Positions 24,049 through 34,550 of a DNA stretch of 64,000 nt are shown here, one piece after another (the stretch's first letter is position 1; each line of letters opens with the position of its first letter). A program made the translations under genes and the position numbers. The stretch is from Silene latifolia. Its lineage: Eukaryota > Streptophyta > Magnoliopsida > Caryophyllales > Caryophyllaceae. The notes below the pieces were generated by a model. The model was not told the DNA's origin, made no database searches, and saw only the letters and a program-made list of their open reading frames with translations. The DNA lies in assembly GCF_048544455.1 (NCBI RefSeq), contig NC_133534.1, positions 35,030,217 to 35,094,216 of the forward strand. The letters are read 5' to 3'.

Positions 24049-25605
24049 GGGTTATTTAACAGGAATACTCCAAACTATCGCTCACATTATCATAATACTC
24101 CGCACTTTAATTTAACTCACAATAAACCAAACTATTAACTTTCTCTTCTTGTATCGTACTCGAGACATTTTAACCTGTAATATCAGGTAAACTTCAAGTC
24201 AGAACTTGAGTAGATCCCGTTACCACCAGTCCACCACTACATCACCCTCTCAACTTCATCCGTCTCCTATTTACACCATTTTCAGCCACCCTTCACCACC
24301 TTGGCCACCACCATCTCGTCGTCATATTCTGCCCATTGAATTAGAACAATTTTGCCTCCTTTTCTCCCCTGATTTTTCAGGAAATCAATCTGATCCAAAC
24401 TGATAACACACATGTGAGCAACCTCAAAATTAAGACCATCATTCTCTCTATAATTAACACTAATATCCACCATCAACCTCATTCCTTCATTTGCTCAGTA
24501 AATAAACTCAATATTCAATCACTCAAAATTCAACACCATTTAGACCATAGCTACAATTTCAACTTCATCTCCGTCACCACGCTCGAACCACCACACTCCT
24601 CTCTCGGATCACCACAAGATCGAGCAACCTCTCCACCAGCCCAGACTCGCATCACCTTCCTCACTCCCTCTATCAAACCACCATAAACCCATAATGAACA
24701 TCAACCCCAGCGGCATCGAACTCCGCCCAGAACCGCTTCTAATTACGAGCCCAGATGCAGCAACAGTAACGTCAAGCACCAACATTTGATGTGTGTTTCC
24801 GGAACCCTAACCCCGAAATTGATTTGGGGGGATTTTCTATTAGGGTTAGTAAGTTAATTAATATATGTGAAAATGTCAATTTGGTTTTTTCTTTTAATTA
24901 TCTTGTATTTTCGACATAATTTAAGCGAGTCTATGGGTCGAATTAATGGTTTGTGTTCATGAGATTTGGTTCCTCTTTGCTTATGTTCATCGTCGAAGTT
25001 GTGTATTATAGGGGATATCGGTCAGAATTGTGTACGAATCTATGGTGGTCGATGATGAATTGGATGCGTTACGTAGCGGTCGTGGAACTGATGGAGGTGT
25101 GGGGTTGTGCGAGGGTGGGAGTGGCATGACGTGGTGGTTCGTGATTTTGATGGTGGTATTTGTGGAGCCAAAATTCTCTCCATTTTCTAAAAAGAAATGG
25201 AGAGGCCATTATCTATCAACGGTCCAAAATGTATCCTATCAACATCGAACGGTTCACGATTTATGCATAAAAATAAATGGTTAATAGAGTATAAATGAGA
25301 TAATATTATTAAATGGATTTATGAGAGGAAATTGAGAGAAAAGAAATGGAGAGGATTCTTGTTGATATTTGTAGGGTTGTAATATTGATTGTTAGTGAGG
25401 ATGTCAATCAGTAAAAATGGGGGTAAAGGGTAGAGTAGGCTTTTTAGTCAGTTTTCTATTATTATTGCTACTTGTTAAATAAGTAGCCGGTTACTTAGTG
25501 TAATACGAGAAGAAGGTGTTGATAGTTCGTTTTTTTGTCAGTTAAATTAAAGTTTGAAGTATTTTGAGAAGGTGACCGGTAGTTTGGAGTATTCGCGTTA
25601 ATTAG
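24049..25605. mobile_element. Mutator-like non-autonomous element with 11-bp TSD
   Basis: A 1557-bp element flanked by CTTTCTTAAAA at 24038-24048 and 25606-25616. The inverted ends share a TTAAC..GAATACTCCAAACTA block (24055-24080 and the complement at 25580-25604). TSD length fits Mutator-like elements. There is no transposase. The interior has a Pro/Ser-rich CCACCACC-type half (24200-24680) and a G-rich half, possibly captured host DNA, but no domain is recognisable. A shorter inverted pair (ATTCTCTCCATTT near 25171 and AAATGGAGAGGATTC near 25347) hints at a nested MITE. Confidence 0.75.
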
Positions 25606-25616
25606 CTTTCTTAAAA

Positions 25617-26142
25617 TAACCCAAAATAGAAAGTAAGATAATATAAATGGAATATTTAATAAAATGATCCCAGGTTAAATAAGTGCCCATAACAAATGCA
25701 AGGAGTTTTACGCTTAATTAGGGGCAATAGGTCTACGCCACCATTGTTATTTTAATTTTCCCTATTTTAGGTAAAGCCAAAGCTGCCACTTAAAGTAGCA
25801 GCTTTACTCTTTGTCCTATCATTCAAACCAGATGTAACATTTCAAAATTATCGATATGAAGAAACCGCTAGTCGGCTTCCCTCCTTGTCATATAAACAAG
25901 TTGATCTAAGTAATGAAACAAACGTCTGCCAATGTGTATGGAAGGAGGTGAAGTTGTTAGTTGAACTAACGACTTTTCTCTTTCTCTAATTATACGAGAT
26001 ATATAATTTTGTAAATGTAATGAAATAAGGTAAAGCCGCTTGTTTAAATGGCGACTTTACTTAAAATCTGGAAAAAAGAATATTGCTAATAATGTATATT
26101 CATTGACTCCAAATGGTTTGAACCCAATCCCAATAATTAATC
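25617..26142. other. Intergenic, no gene seen
   Basis: AT-rich sequence with two short similar phrases (GGTAAAGCC...GCTGCCACTT near 25770 and GGTAAAGCCGCTTG near 26030). No coding, RNA or element signature was recognised. Confidence 0.4.
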
Positions 26143-26210
26143 GGGTTTGCTAAAGATCGCCCCTAACTTTACACATATCGCCCCTAGAAATTACCTTTTT
26201 GCCCTTAAAC
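26143..26210 (+). repeat. Left terminal inverted repeat of the MULE
   Basis: Begins near GGGTTTGCTAAAGATCGCCC and includes the tandem CGCCCCTAACTTTACACATAT/CGCCCCTAGA pair, then TTTTTGCCCTT. It pairs imperfectly with 41341-41407. The exact outer base is uncertain by a few nucleotides. Confidence 0.75.
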
Positions 26211-26340
26211 AATAAATAAGCAAAAACTTGTTTGTATTTTATTTCTTCTCGAGTTTCGTATTTTATTAAAAACCGTTTCAAAACCGCTTCAAGCCCGCTT
26301 CAAAAATAGAACACAACATTAAATTTTGAATTAAATTTTG

Positions 26341-26371
<31 letters not shown>

Positions 26372-26733
26372 ACACAACACTCATCCTCACGTTTGAACAC
26401 AGCACACCCAACAACAACAACAACTTCCCCCTTTTTTTTTCAATTTCAAAATTTAAAAATCGTTTCAACAACTTTGTTCAACAAATCACTTCAAAATTCA
26501 AACGGATTTGTCCTCCATTCCTCCCAAAGTAGAAGAAGGTATGTTTTTTAATTTTGTTTTGTAACCCAATTAAATTTGTTTGGTTAGTATAGATTTATGT
26601 ATAGGTTGATTTAGGTATAGATTTGTGATGATTAGAGCCAAAATTAGGATGTTTGTTTGTGATTTGTTGTGTTTGATTGAATGCGGAAACTAAAAAAAAA
26701 AAAAAAAAAAAAAGGACGAATTGTACCTGGAAA

Positions 26734-26749
26734 CCCAGAAATTTCTGGG
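26734..26749. repeat. Perfect 16-bp palindrome beside the array
   Basis: CCCAGAAATTTCTGGG is its own complement and lies 13 bp before the first unit of the 33-bp array. Confidence 0.9.
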
Positions 26750-26761
26750 AACGATGCACAT

Positions 26762-26946
26762 TTCGTGTGAAATACACGAAAAAACCGGGCCTATTTCGTG
26801 TGAAATACACGAAAAAACCTGGGTTTTTTTCGTGTGATTTACACGAATGGACCCGGGTCTTTTCGTGAATTTCACACGAATGGACCAGGCCATTTTCGTG
26901 TATTTCACACGAAAGGACCAGGCCTATTTCGTGTATTTCACACGAA
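26762..26946. repeat. Six-unit palindromic array, period 33 bp (left array)
   Basis: Units start at 26762, 26795, 26829, 26862, 26895 and 26928. Each is a 19-bp stem-loop word, TTCGTGT-GAAAT-ACACGAA or its reverse form TTCGTGTATTTCACACGAA, followed by about 14 bp containing GGACC(A/C)GG. The first units carry the GAAAT loop and the later ones ATTTC, so the array is itself roughly an inverted repeat. It is flanked by an A tract (about 26693-26713) and a T tract (about 26952-26969). Both strands stay open in several frames only because 33 is a multiple of three. Confidence 0.97.
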
Positions 26947-27564
26947 TGGACCTTTTTTTTTTTTTTTTTGCCGTAATTTTTTTTTCCTTATATTAATTCG
27001 TAAATTAGGTGTTGGACTTTTTTCTATTTTTTACTTCGAATATTACGTTTTTTATGTTTGAATTAGTTTTATTTGTATCCGTTTAATTTTTTTTTTCTTA
27101 TTTTAACTCGTAAATTAGGTGTTTGAAATAATTTTATTTAATTCGTGTACTTTTGTTTTTTTTTTCTATTTTTTACTTCGAATATTACGTTTTTTATTTT
27201 TATATTTACGTTTGAATTAGTTTATTTGTAATATTAGATTTGAATTAGTTTAATCCGTTTAATTTTTTTTTTCTTATTTTAACTCGTAAATTAGGTGTTT
27301 GAAATAATTTTAGTTAATTCGTGTACTTTTGGTTTTTTTTTCAATTTTTTAGTTCGAATATTACGTTTTTTATTTTTATATTTACGTTTGAATTAGTTTA
27401 TTTGTAATATTAGAATTGAATTAGTTTAATATTTTTTTTATTACGTTTAAATTAGCATTTTATTTGTAATTTTACGTAACTAAATTGTTCGTTAATGCAG
27501 ATGGCCGATGGTGATGAACGTCGAAACAAACTTCATGCTTCACTCATGAAAAATTACTTTCAAG

Positions 27565-29640
27565 ATGGGTAGTACTAGTTTTGGTTCAAGAGAAGTTTCT
27601 ATGCCTTCTGAGACAGATTTTTATGAAGGTGGCGAGTTCGAGCAATATCAGAAAGAGCTTGCGGATGAGATGAGAAATTATGAGGGGTCGGAAAACGAGG
27701 AAGAGGAAGATGAGGATGTAGGAAATGAGGTGATGGAAAACGAGGTGATGGATAATGAGATGCCGGGAAATGTGGAGGCGGGAAATGTGGAGGCTACTTC
27801 TGCTTTACGTGTTAGGCGGGGGATCCATGGTAGATTTGAGGTCTATGGTGAGGGGTCTAGCACTTCGATTCCTGAGCCGCGGAGGAAAGTAAGGGCTAGA
27901 GGGAAATATACTAGTTGGATATTGAGAGGGCCAGCACCGGGAGGACCAGTAGTACCGGATGTGATTCCGAGTTTTGGTGGACACATATCTTACCTTTTGT
28001 GGAGTCAGCCTCAGTTGCAACGTTTGTTGACTAAATATACTAGAGAGCGATCTTTGGCCGAGCTTCGTTCATGGAAATTGTCGGCGGCAGCTTGGAAGTT
28101 AGTTGAGGATTCGGGGATTAGTCATTTGCCCAACATCATGCATAAACATTTGAACATGCCATTGTTGTGTGCTTTTATTGAGAGGTGGCAGCCAGACACC
28201 AACACTTTCCATATGCCATGGGGTGAGATGACGATATTATTACATGATGTGCAAGAGATTCTTGGGATCGAGATTGATGGATTTCCTTGTAGCATACCTG
28301 ATGCAGATATGGCACATCCGATACTTGGCGTGTCGGAGTTGTTGGGTATGACTGAGGCGGAGTTGGGAAGTCAGTGGGGACCTGATAAGGATGCAAAGAT
28401 TTACAAGGGAAATTTGATCTTACAAAAAGCTTTGAAAGATTTGGTTGAAGGAGACAAGCGGGGAATGGTATCGGAGGCTCAGGGCTACTTGATGCTTTTA
28501 TTGAGTTCGACGTTATTTGTTGATAAATCCAGTGATAGAGTGCGAGCTAACACTTTCCCGATGCTTAGAGATGTTGGTAGTATTGCTGGGATTGCTTGGG
28601 GTGCCGGCACACTTGCTTATCTATATAGGCAAATGGGGATCGCGACGAGGTCTGATTGTAAAGGTTTGTGCGGTTGTTTGACTTTGTTGCAGTCTTGGAT
28701 TTTTGAGTACTTTCCGGCATTTAGGCCAATGGCTACTTTGACGGCCCCTCCGGGTGCACCTAGAGCTATGTTGTGGTCCACATCGCGGTGCCGCAACGTG
28801 AGGCAGGGAGAGCTTTGGTTTCCTATCGTGAGCAGCTTGATATGATGCCGATTGAGACGGTAGCTTGGAGACCGTACCCTGACCACCCGGAGACTGAGCA
28901 CCCGCGTAGTGTTTACCATGGGTTGTTGAGATTTATTGATATTGTTGAGCCGTATCAGCCAGATCGATGTCTTCGACAGTTTGGGTACATGCAGAACATC
29001 CCGACCCCAATGGTACGACCTGACAAGGTCTACCGTCCGGTGAAGTCCATTTCCTATGATGTGCAGTATGACGGTGCATTTTTAGACTACACGTGGAATA
29101 ATTGGAAGATGCACATGACACATTTGGATAGGGTGTCGATGCCCGCTCACCCACCACATTCCTACGGGGTAGGATATATGGAGTGGTTTGTCTCACATTC
29201 GCATCCTTACGTGATGAATGTTCCTCGGGATGCTGATCAAGTGCCCTTGGCGAGGTCCCACTTTCCGACTACGGTAACTATATTTAATATTATTTACTAA
29301 TTCGCTTTTTTTTTTTGGTATTTTTTAATATCTTTGTTATCGTAATTTTCAGGTTGGACAGTCTCTTATTCAGAGGTTCTCGCACTACGACAATGTTGAA
29401 GACCCTGCAGTGACCGCAGAAGTGACAAACTTTTTAAGGAACGTTCATCCTCAGATGCGTGCGTACACTGGTCGACCCCCGGTTGTGGAGGGTAGTAGGG
29501 GGAGAGGCAGACGATCCGGAGGACGTGGTAGGGGTCGTCATGAGGAGGAGGTCGAGTCGGGACGAGGCAGAGGTCGAGGCCACGATGATGACCAAAGGTG
29601 GTCGAGATCAGAGCCTACCACTAGTAGGCGTACTTATTAG
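27565..29640 (+). CDS. Plant mobile domain (PMD) protein encoded by the MULE
   Basis: Three coding pieces. The first (27565-about 28772) begins with an acidic Glu/Asn-rich region, then the PMD core: an LPNIMHKHLNMPLLCAFIERW block, PDTNTFHMPWGEMTILLHDV and LGIEIDGFPC. The second (about 28773-29273) holds the PMD C-terminal part (YREQLDMMPIETVAWRPY; PDRCLRQFGYMQNIP). The third follows a 79-bp intron with GT/AG ends (29274-29352), stays in phase, and ends in an Arg/Gly-rich tail. The first and second pieces are in different frames and overlap around 28773-28845, so either an indel or an unrecognised intron lies there. PMD proteins such as MAIN and MAIL1 act in silencing and gene expression; transposon-borne members are known. 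The function here is unknown. Confidence 0.85.
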
Positions 29641-29880
29641 ATGTTGGACTTTTAGTTGTTATTTTGTTGGACTTCTGGTTTTTATTCTGTTGGAGTTGTG
29701 TTTTTTATTTTGTTGGACTTGTTTTTTTTTTAGATGTTGGACTTCTTTTTTTTTAGATGTTGGACTTGTTTTTATTTAGATGTTGGATTTGTTTTTATTT
29801 AGATGATGGACTTCTTTTTTTTTTAGATGTTGGACTTCTTTTTATTTTAGATGTTGAACTTGTAATTTCAATTTGGTTGG
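29640..29880 (+). repeat. GATGTTGGACTTSTTTTT repeats after the PMD stop codon
   Basis: About nine near-tandem copies of TTGGACTT followed by a T run and TTAGATG, period 18-26 bp, in the space between the convergent PMD and OTU reading frames. It probably forms both 3' ends. Confidence 0.85.
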
Positions 29881-29923
29881 ACATGTTTTCATAATAAATT
29901 CTCAATTAACTAAGTTCAATATG

Positions 29924-30630
29924 TCAAATTTCTAAAATATTACAATAACTAAGTAAACGGGTTAAACATAATACCCGAAAATACAAATTGCCACCACAAA
30001 TCAAGTCTTTCGATATAAATGTTTTCATAATACGCGACGTCATCATGACGTCATCATGCCGATTATTGATCCACTGATCGCTGATGGGAGGCATGACACA
30101 ATTATCATCCATGCGTAGACGCACAAAATGATTACCTGTAAAAAGAATCCATAGAATACCATATGGGGCCCTGACACCTGGAACTGGTCGTAGAGGTAGG
30201 TACGTGTTAGAACCGGTCCATACACGTTCACCGATTAGGTTAACTTGGAGAGTCACGAAACATATTGTCCAGTTGAACAATGTTGCAAAACCATGCAAAT
30301 CATTGGCCTCCATCCAATTTGGCTTATGACATGGTGTATGATGAGCCCATTTGATTCGTCTACAAGCACTGTTTCGCTCACCGTAGTAGATAGTCATATA
30401 GATGTTCTGTTGCAACTCCACCATCAACTGTTTTCGCATCTCGAGATAATTGTTTTGATTTCCTGTTTTTGCATGCGACATAACCCGAAAACCACAATGA
30501 CCATCACCTTCCGGGTTAAAAAACCCTAAAAACCCATCAATGACCGCCTCAGGCATACAATACTGATAATCGAAAAGACCGACGTATGTTATACAGTTAT
30601 AATTAAGCTCAAGAGGGGGTCCATCACCAC
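29924..30630 (-). CDS. OTU-type cysteine protease domain, C-terminal exon of the MULE transposase
   Basis: The exon opens after the 113-bp intron (30631-30743, GTATGC...ATGTAG) and continues the transposase frame exactly in phase. It contains the OTU signature GDGHCGFR (Asp and Cys of the active site) about 40 residues in. Near the middle is TGNHFVRLRM, where the His fits the catalytic histidine. OTU enzymes cleave ubiquitin-type conjugates. Some plant MULEs carry ULP1-type SUMO proteases; an OTU domain on a PMD-bearing MULE is much less familiar. All three catalytic-region residues look intact. It stops at 29924, 284 bp from the convergent PMD stop. Confidence 0.8.
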
Positions 30631-30743
30631 CTACATATTAACATTAACAATTAATTAAGTAAAAATATAAACAAAAACAATTATTAAAAATTTAAATTAA
30701 CTACATATTAACATTAATTTAAATTAACTAAATATTAGCATAC

Positions 30744-32636
30744 CTTCACCGTTACTGGTTGACGTACTCGGGTAACTACGTCTGGAATGTTCGAAAGCAG
30801 ATTTATTACGGGTATTGGACTTCCTTGGACGACCTTTCCTTGTATCTTTTATTTCAGGTTCCTCAATAACCTCGTCCTCAGGATACAACTTACTGAACAA
30901 TGACTCAATTACATCTCTTTGGATCGAATGGTGGGCCGCCCGAACTTTATCGAAAAGGTCCTCCATCACATCATTATGGCGAGAACGCCGATGACTGGAA
31001 TCCGTGTAGGCTAACCGTGACCAAAACACATGTAAATCATCAGGATGAATTCTTTTACCTTCATGGAAAACTGTATGTAACCGACAAGCACACAATAGCT
31101 TATGGGTCGTCCATAATGTGCAACCACAATTCTCCTCCAAATAATAACCCAAATCAGTCCCACGATTATATTCCACTAACATTGCTTCAATGGCGGTCGC
31201 CGAAACTCTTCCACTCAACATTGAAAATATATTCCCATAATACATATTAGTAACAACTGTCTTGCTTATAGAATCTTCCAGCGTTTTACGAATTTCAATA
31301 TGTTGCCCGTGAAGCATAACATCAGCCCGTTTCCATATACTGTCAAGAGTAAGTTCAGCTGATCCTAACCACATCTTCAATTGAGCATGAGCGGACTCAA
31401 CTCTAGACGTAGTTGTGTTGCCAAAATGAAGCACCAAATTAGTAAAGCATTTGTCAAACATATGGATTTTATGCCACCAAGTCAACTCAAGATAACTGAT
31501 AAGTGCAGGATGACAACAATATTTTTTCCGCAACTCATTCCACTCCATGGTACATTCATCAAATGTTTTAGCTTCAACAACTTTCTTCCAAGCACCGTGT
31601 GCTAACGCTTTCCCAAAATTACCATTCCTCTCCATGTTCGTTGCTCTAGCCTCAATTGCAGTGTATACGTGAAATAAGCACAAGAAATGATGGGAAGTAC
31701 GAAATACATCAGGAAGTGCAGCAAGTAGACCACGCTCGTGATCCGTAACTATGACTGTTGGCCTCACATCTGGTTCCAACAATGACTCTAACCTTCTCAA
31801 AACCCACTTATACCCTTCTTTACCCTCATTCTCAATTAACGCGTAACCTATCAAAAAAAATTTTCCAACAGGTGTGACACCTACACATTGAACCAATATA
31901 AGACCGTATTTATTTGTCTTGTAAGTGGAGTCGATTAGAATAACATTTGGCCACGCTTTAAACATCTTCACCGACTCTGGATGAGTAAACCAAACATGTG
32001 TAAGTTTTTTTGTTTCAGGATGTTTGACGGACTCACTAATGTAGTTAGCTTGGTTCGCTAAATGCAACATATATTGCACACTATTTCTCCCATCTTTATC
32101 CTTCGCACTCAATCGGGCATTCTCATTATAAATTTGTTTCAGAATCGGGGGCGGTTGATCAGGATACCGAAGCGTAAAAGCATGTCTAACCATCCCCGGT
32201 TTCACGTGAGACTGCCGATACTGCTTAATCAATTCTTTCTGTTCTTCAGTAAATTTCGCTCTACGCATGTGACCTTCTAGAAACTTTCCAAACTTGTGAT
32301 TGTGAACACCGCACTTCGGAACAACAACCCACACACCTTCACCTTTTTTTAATCATTCTTAATGAAAATGGACACATAAATTTTTTGGTCTTCGATTTTC
32401 TTTGCGGTTTCAAGGGATCCTTAGCCTTGCTATTATACGGTCCGTGTCGGTCACATTTCACTAAAATACGGAGGACTCTTTTCCATGTGATACTTAGCCT
32501 TTACCAAATGAAAGCCTAACCCATATGCAACTTCATCACAACGATCAAATGCTTCTTCAAATGTGTTAAACGGATGGTTAAATACAAAATTATCACCGTA
32601 ATCAACATTCTCTTCACCGGAATCTTCATAATTTTC
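30744..32636 (-). CDS. MULE transposase (FAR1-like N-terminus, DDE core, SWIM-like Cys/His motif)
   Basis: The open frame from 32334 down gives about 530 residues. It has the MULE core: first Asp in NVILIDSTYKTNKYGL, second Asp in VIVTDHERGLLAALPDVF, the FLCLFHVY block, and the Glu in TTTSRVESAHAQLKMW. It ends with a CGCTLWTTHKLLCACRLH SWIM-like cluster and a basic GRPRKSNTRNK tail. Upstream, 32340-32636 encodes FAR1-like sequence (FNTFEEAFDRCDEVAYGLGF, then CDRHGPYN and a KKFMCPFSLRM block) but changes frame twice, so this copy is inactivated there. The exon begins at a GAAAATTATG acceptor at 32636. The 3' end joins the OTU exon by the 30631-30743 intron. Confidence 0.88.
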
Positions 32637-32762
32637 CTAATTAAATCCATTAACCGTTTTTTTAAAAATTAAATAAAAAATAAAAGTCCATTCATGTGAA
32701 ACACAAAACGTATAATTAAAAAAAAAAAAAAAAATTAAACGTATACAAAAAAACATAAAAAC

Positions 32763-32803
<41 letters not shown>

Positions 32804-33091
32804 TCCATTCGTGTGAAATACACGAAACAGCCTGGGCCCATTCGTGTGAAATACACGAAATAACCTGGGCCATTTCTTGTAAAGCACACGAAAAAACCTG
32901 GGCCATTTCGTGTACTTCACACGAATGGTCCTGGGCCATTTCGTGTGTTTTACGCGAATTGGTCTGGTCAGTTTCGTGAGTTTTGGACGACTTTTCCTGG
33001 GCTATTTCGTGAATCTCACACGAAATCATTTTCCATTGGTCGTGTCCTACGCGTGTTACAGAATAACAATAAAAAAATGCGTCAAAATTAC
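32637..33091 (-). other. Predicted intron of the transposase gene, holding the right palindromic array
   Basis: On the minus strand GAG|GTAATTTT (33091) and TTTAATTAG|GAAAATT (32637) frame 455 bp. The upstream exon frame (ENTQENE) and the downstream one (ENYEDSGEENVDYGDN) join in phase. It contains the seven-unit array and A/T tracts, mirroring the leader intron of the PMD gene. Confidence 0.65.
32808..33024. repeat. Seven-unit palindromic array, period exactly 33 bp (right array)
   Basis: Units start at 32808, 32841, 32874, 32907, 32940, 32973 and 33006, always 33 bp apart. The word is TTCGTGTGAAATACACGAA or a decayed form, with CCTGGGCCA spacers. An A tract of about 35 bp lies just before it (32766-32800). 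It has the same family, period and flipped-unit structure as the left array. Confidence 0.97.
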
Positions 33092-33291
33092 CTCATTCTC
33101 TTGCGTGTTTTCATTGTCTTGCGTATTTTCAGCTTCCTCGTAATTTCCCGTGTTACTACCGTCTCCATAACCACTACCTTCACCGTTACCGTAACTATAT
33201 TGTTGATCGTTGTACCGATAATGTTGTTCGACATTCCAATCGTTTTGAAATCGATATCCATCATTGTTGTACGAATTATCATTATTGTACG
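33092..33291 (-). CDS. N-terminal exon of the MULE transposase (partial)
   Basis: An Asn/Tyr/Gly-rich low-complexity segment (NNDNSYNNDGYRFQNDWN, YSYGNGEGSGYGDG) then an acidic EEAENTQDNENTQENE end at the 33091 donor. The start codon is not identified, because the exon is cut by the nested LTR element at 33292; matching sequence resumes at 41237. Confidence 0.55.
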
Positions 33292-33875
33292 TGTTCCGGG
33301 TGTAATTCCAGAGCAAGTATTGTTACCACCCGTGGCTTGTAGAATGATGTCTTGAGTTGGATTCCTCACGTCTCTATCGTTCCTCTCGGCCTCTCCTGCA
33401 ACAATGAACGAACTGAGGGCTTGGCTTTGTGCCAAGCGTACTCACTCCGACGCTCAAGTCAGTGAACTTAATGGGATAAGTTGCTATTACCTGACTAAGG
33501 ATATATTGTAGAGAGATAAGGAAGATATTACCAGATGAATAGTGATTCTTAGGTTAATTTATGGATCCTTTCCTCAATGAAGGTTGAGGAGTATTTATAG
33601 GCTTTCACCTTTTGTCACGTAGTGGCCAAGTGGCCAAGTGGCTAGCAGGTGGAAAGATCGTTCTACCCTCGGCCGATGGACCTATGGCAGGCCGGCCGAG
33701 GGTCTTGGATATGAGTACGCGGATATGTGTCCTACTGGTGGTTGTCGCCGAGACCCCAGTGACCGGCCGATGGGTTGCATCGGCTAGATCTATCTAAGTC
33801 GTTGACTTGTTGTGGATATCTTTGACCTTGCTCAATATTTTGACTTGGTCGGCGGTGCGAGAATATGCCCCATCA
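33292..33875 (-). mobile_element. 3' LTR of the nested Tat-lineage element
   Basis: 584 bp, from TGTTCCGGGTGTAATTCC to GAATATGCCCCATCA. It contains a minus-strand TATA-like GCCTATAAATACTCC near 33587-33602, and aligns along its length with 40653-41233. Confidence 0.9.
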
Positions 33876-34550
33876 ATTTGCCCCAGCCGTAGTCTATGCC
33901 GTGGTATGAGCTCCGATGTATCGAGCGTATATTCTGCGAAAGTAATTTCGAAATTTTTTCAGATCGGCTTCTTCTATCTCGGCCTGGTTCTTATTAGGCC
34001 GTACCATATATATCCCCCCTCCGCATGGATGCGTAAAGGGCATCCGATGTGGAAGAGAAAGTGACGCTGGCCGAGACCAGGGTTGAGAGTGCCGGTTGTT
34101 TTTGACTGCCCCCAGGCCGGTGCTCCCTGGCATGGTTGATCCTGTGGCCGACGGAGAACAGATACCTAGGCATTTGTTGAGGGAAATGAATAGGCAGAGA
34201 TATGAAGGGGCGTGTTGAAGACGCTTGATCACTGTTGCGTTGATTGACGTTTAACTGTTGCGACGATTGACATTCCGTGGTTGCATGTCCGACACGTCGT
34301 TCTGCCTTTCATTGATTGGCTGACGCTTCATGGGCTGTTCCCTGATTGGTCCTTTATTATGGGCTTTTTCCTAAAAATAGGGCAGTTGTTCCGTGAAATT
34401 GGCCACCAATTTTATTCTCCCAAAATTTTCTTCTCTAAACTTTCAAGGGTTTCTTTTTCTAATTTCCAGAGTTGTTACTCCGGCGATCGTTTTTCTTCAA
34501 GGTAAACAAACAAAATTCCTTTCTTATTTTGTTAAATAATCATTGCTATT

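Larger units (their letters stand above)
26539..27500 (+). other. Predicted 5' leader intron of the PMD gene, holding a palindromic array
   Basis: A GAAG|GTATGT donor (26539) and an AATGCAG| acceptor (27500) frame a 962-bp AT-rich intron upstream of the PMD reading frame. It contains the six-unit palindromic array (26762-26946) and, at 27085-27435, a direct duplication of about 175 bp with CTCGTAAATTAGGTGTT and CGAATATTACGTTTTTTAT blocks. A 24-codon upstream reading frame starts at 27501 right after the acceptor. Confidence 0.5.

Noticed and set aside
24206-24686. Ser/Pro/His-rich frames in the 24049-25605 element as host genes
   Set aside because: Low-complexity CCACC composition, no domain, and they lie within TIR-bounded element limits.
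26677-27061. Open frames across the left array giving 11-residue repeats (e.g. FRVFHTNGPG)
   Set aside because: The 33-bp step keeps several frames on both strands open by arithmetic. The frames run into homopolymer tracts and lack any domain.
26762-33024. CRISPR-like look of the 33-bp palindromic arrays
   Set aside because: The host is a plant. Spacers are near-identical GGACCAGG/CCTGGGCC words rather than unique sequences, there are no cas genes, and the arrays lie inside MULE introns.
32637-33029. Minus-strand frame with HEMAQ-type repeats over the right array
   Set aside because: Same by-product of the 33-bp period. Splice signals place it in an intron and it runs into a poly-A/T tract.
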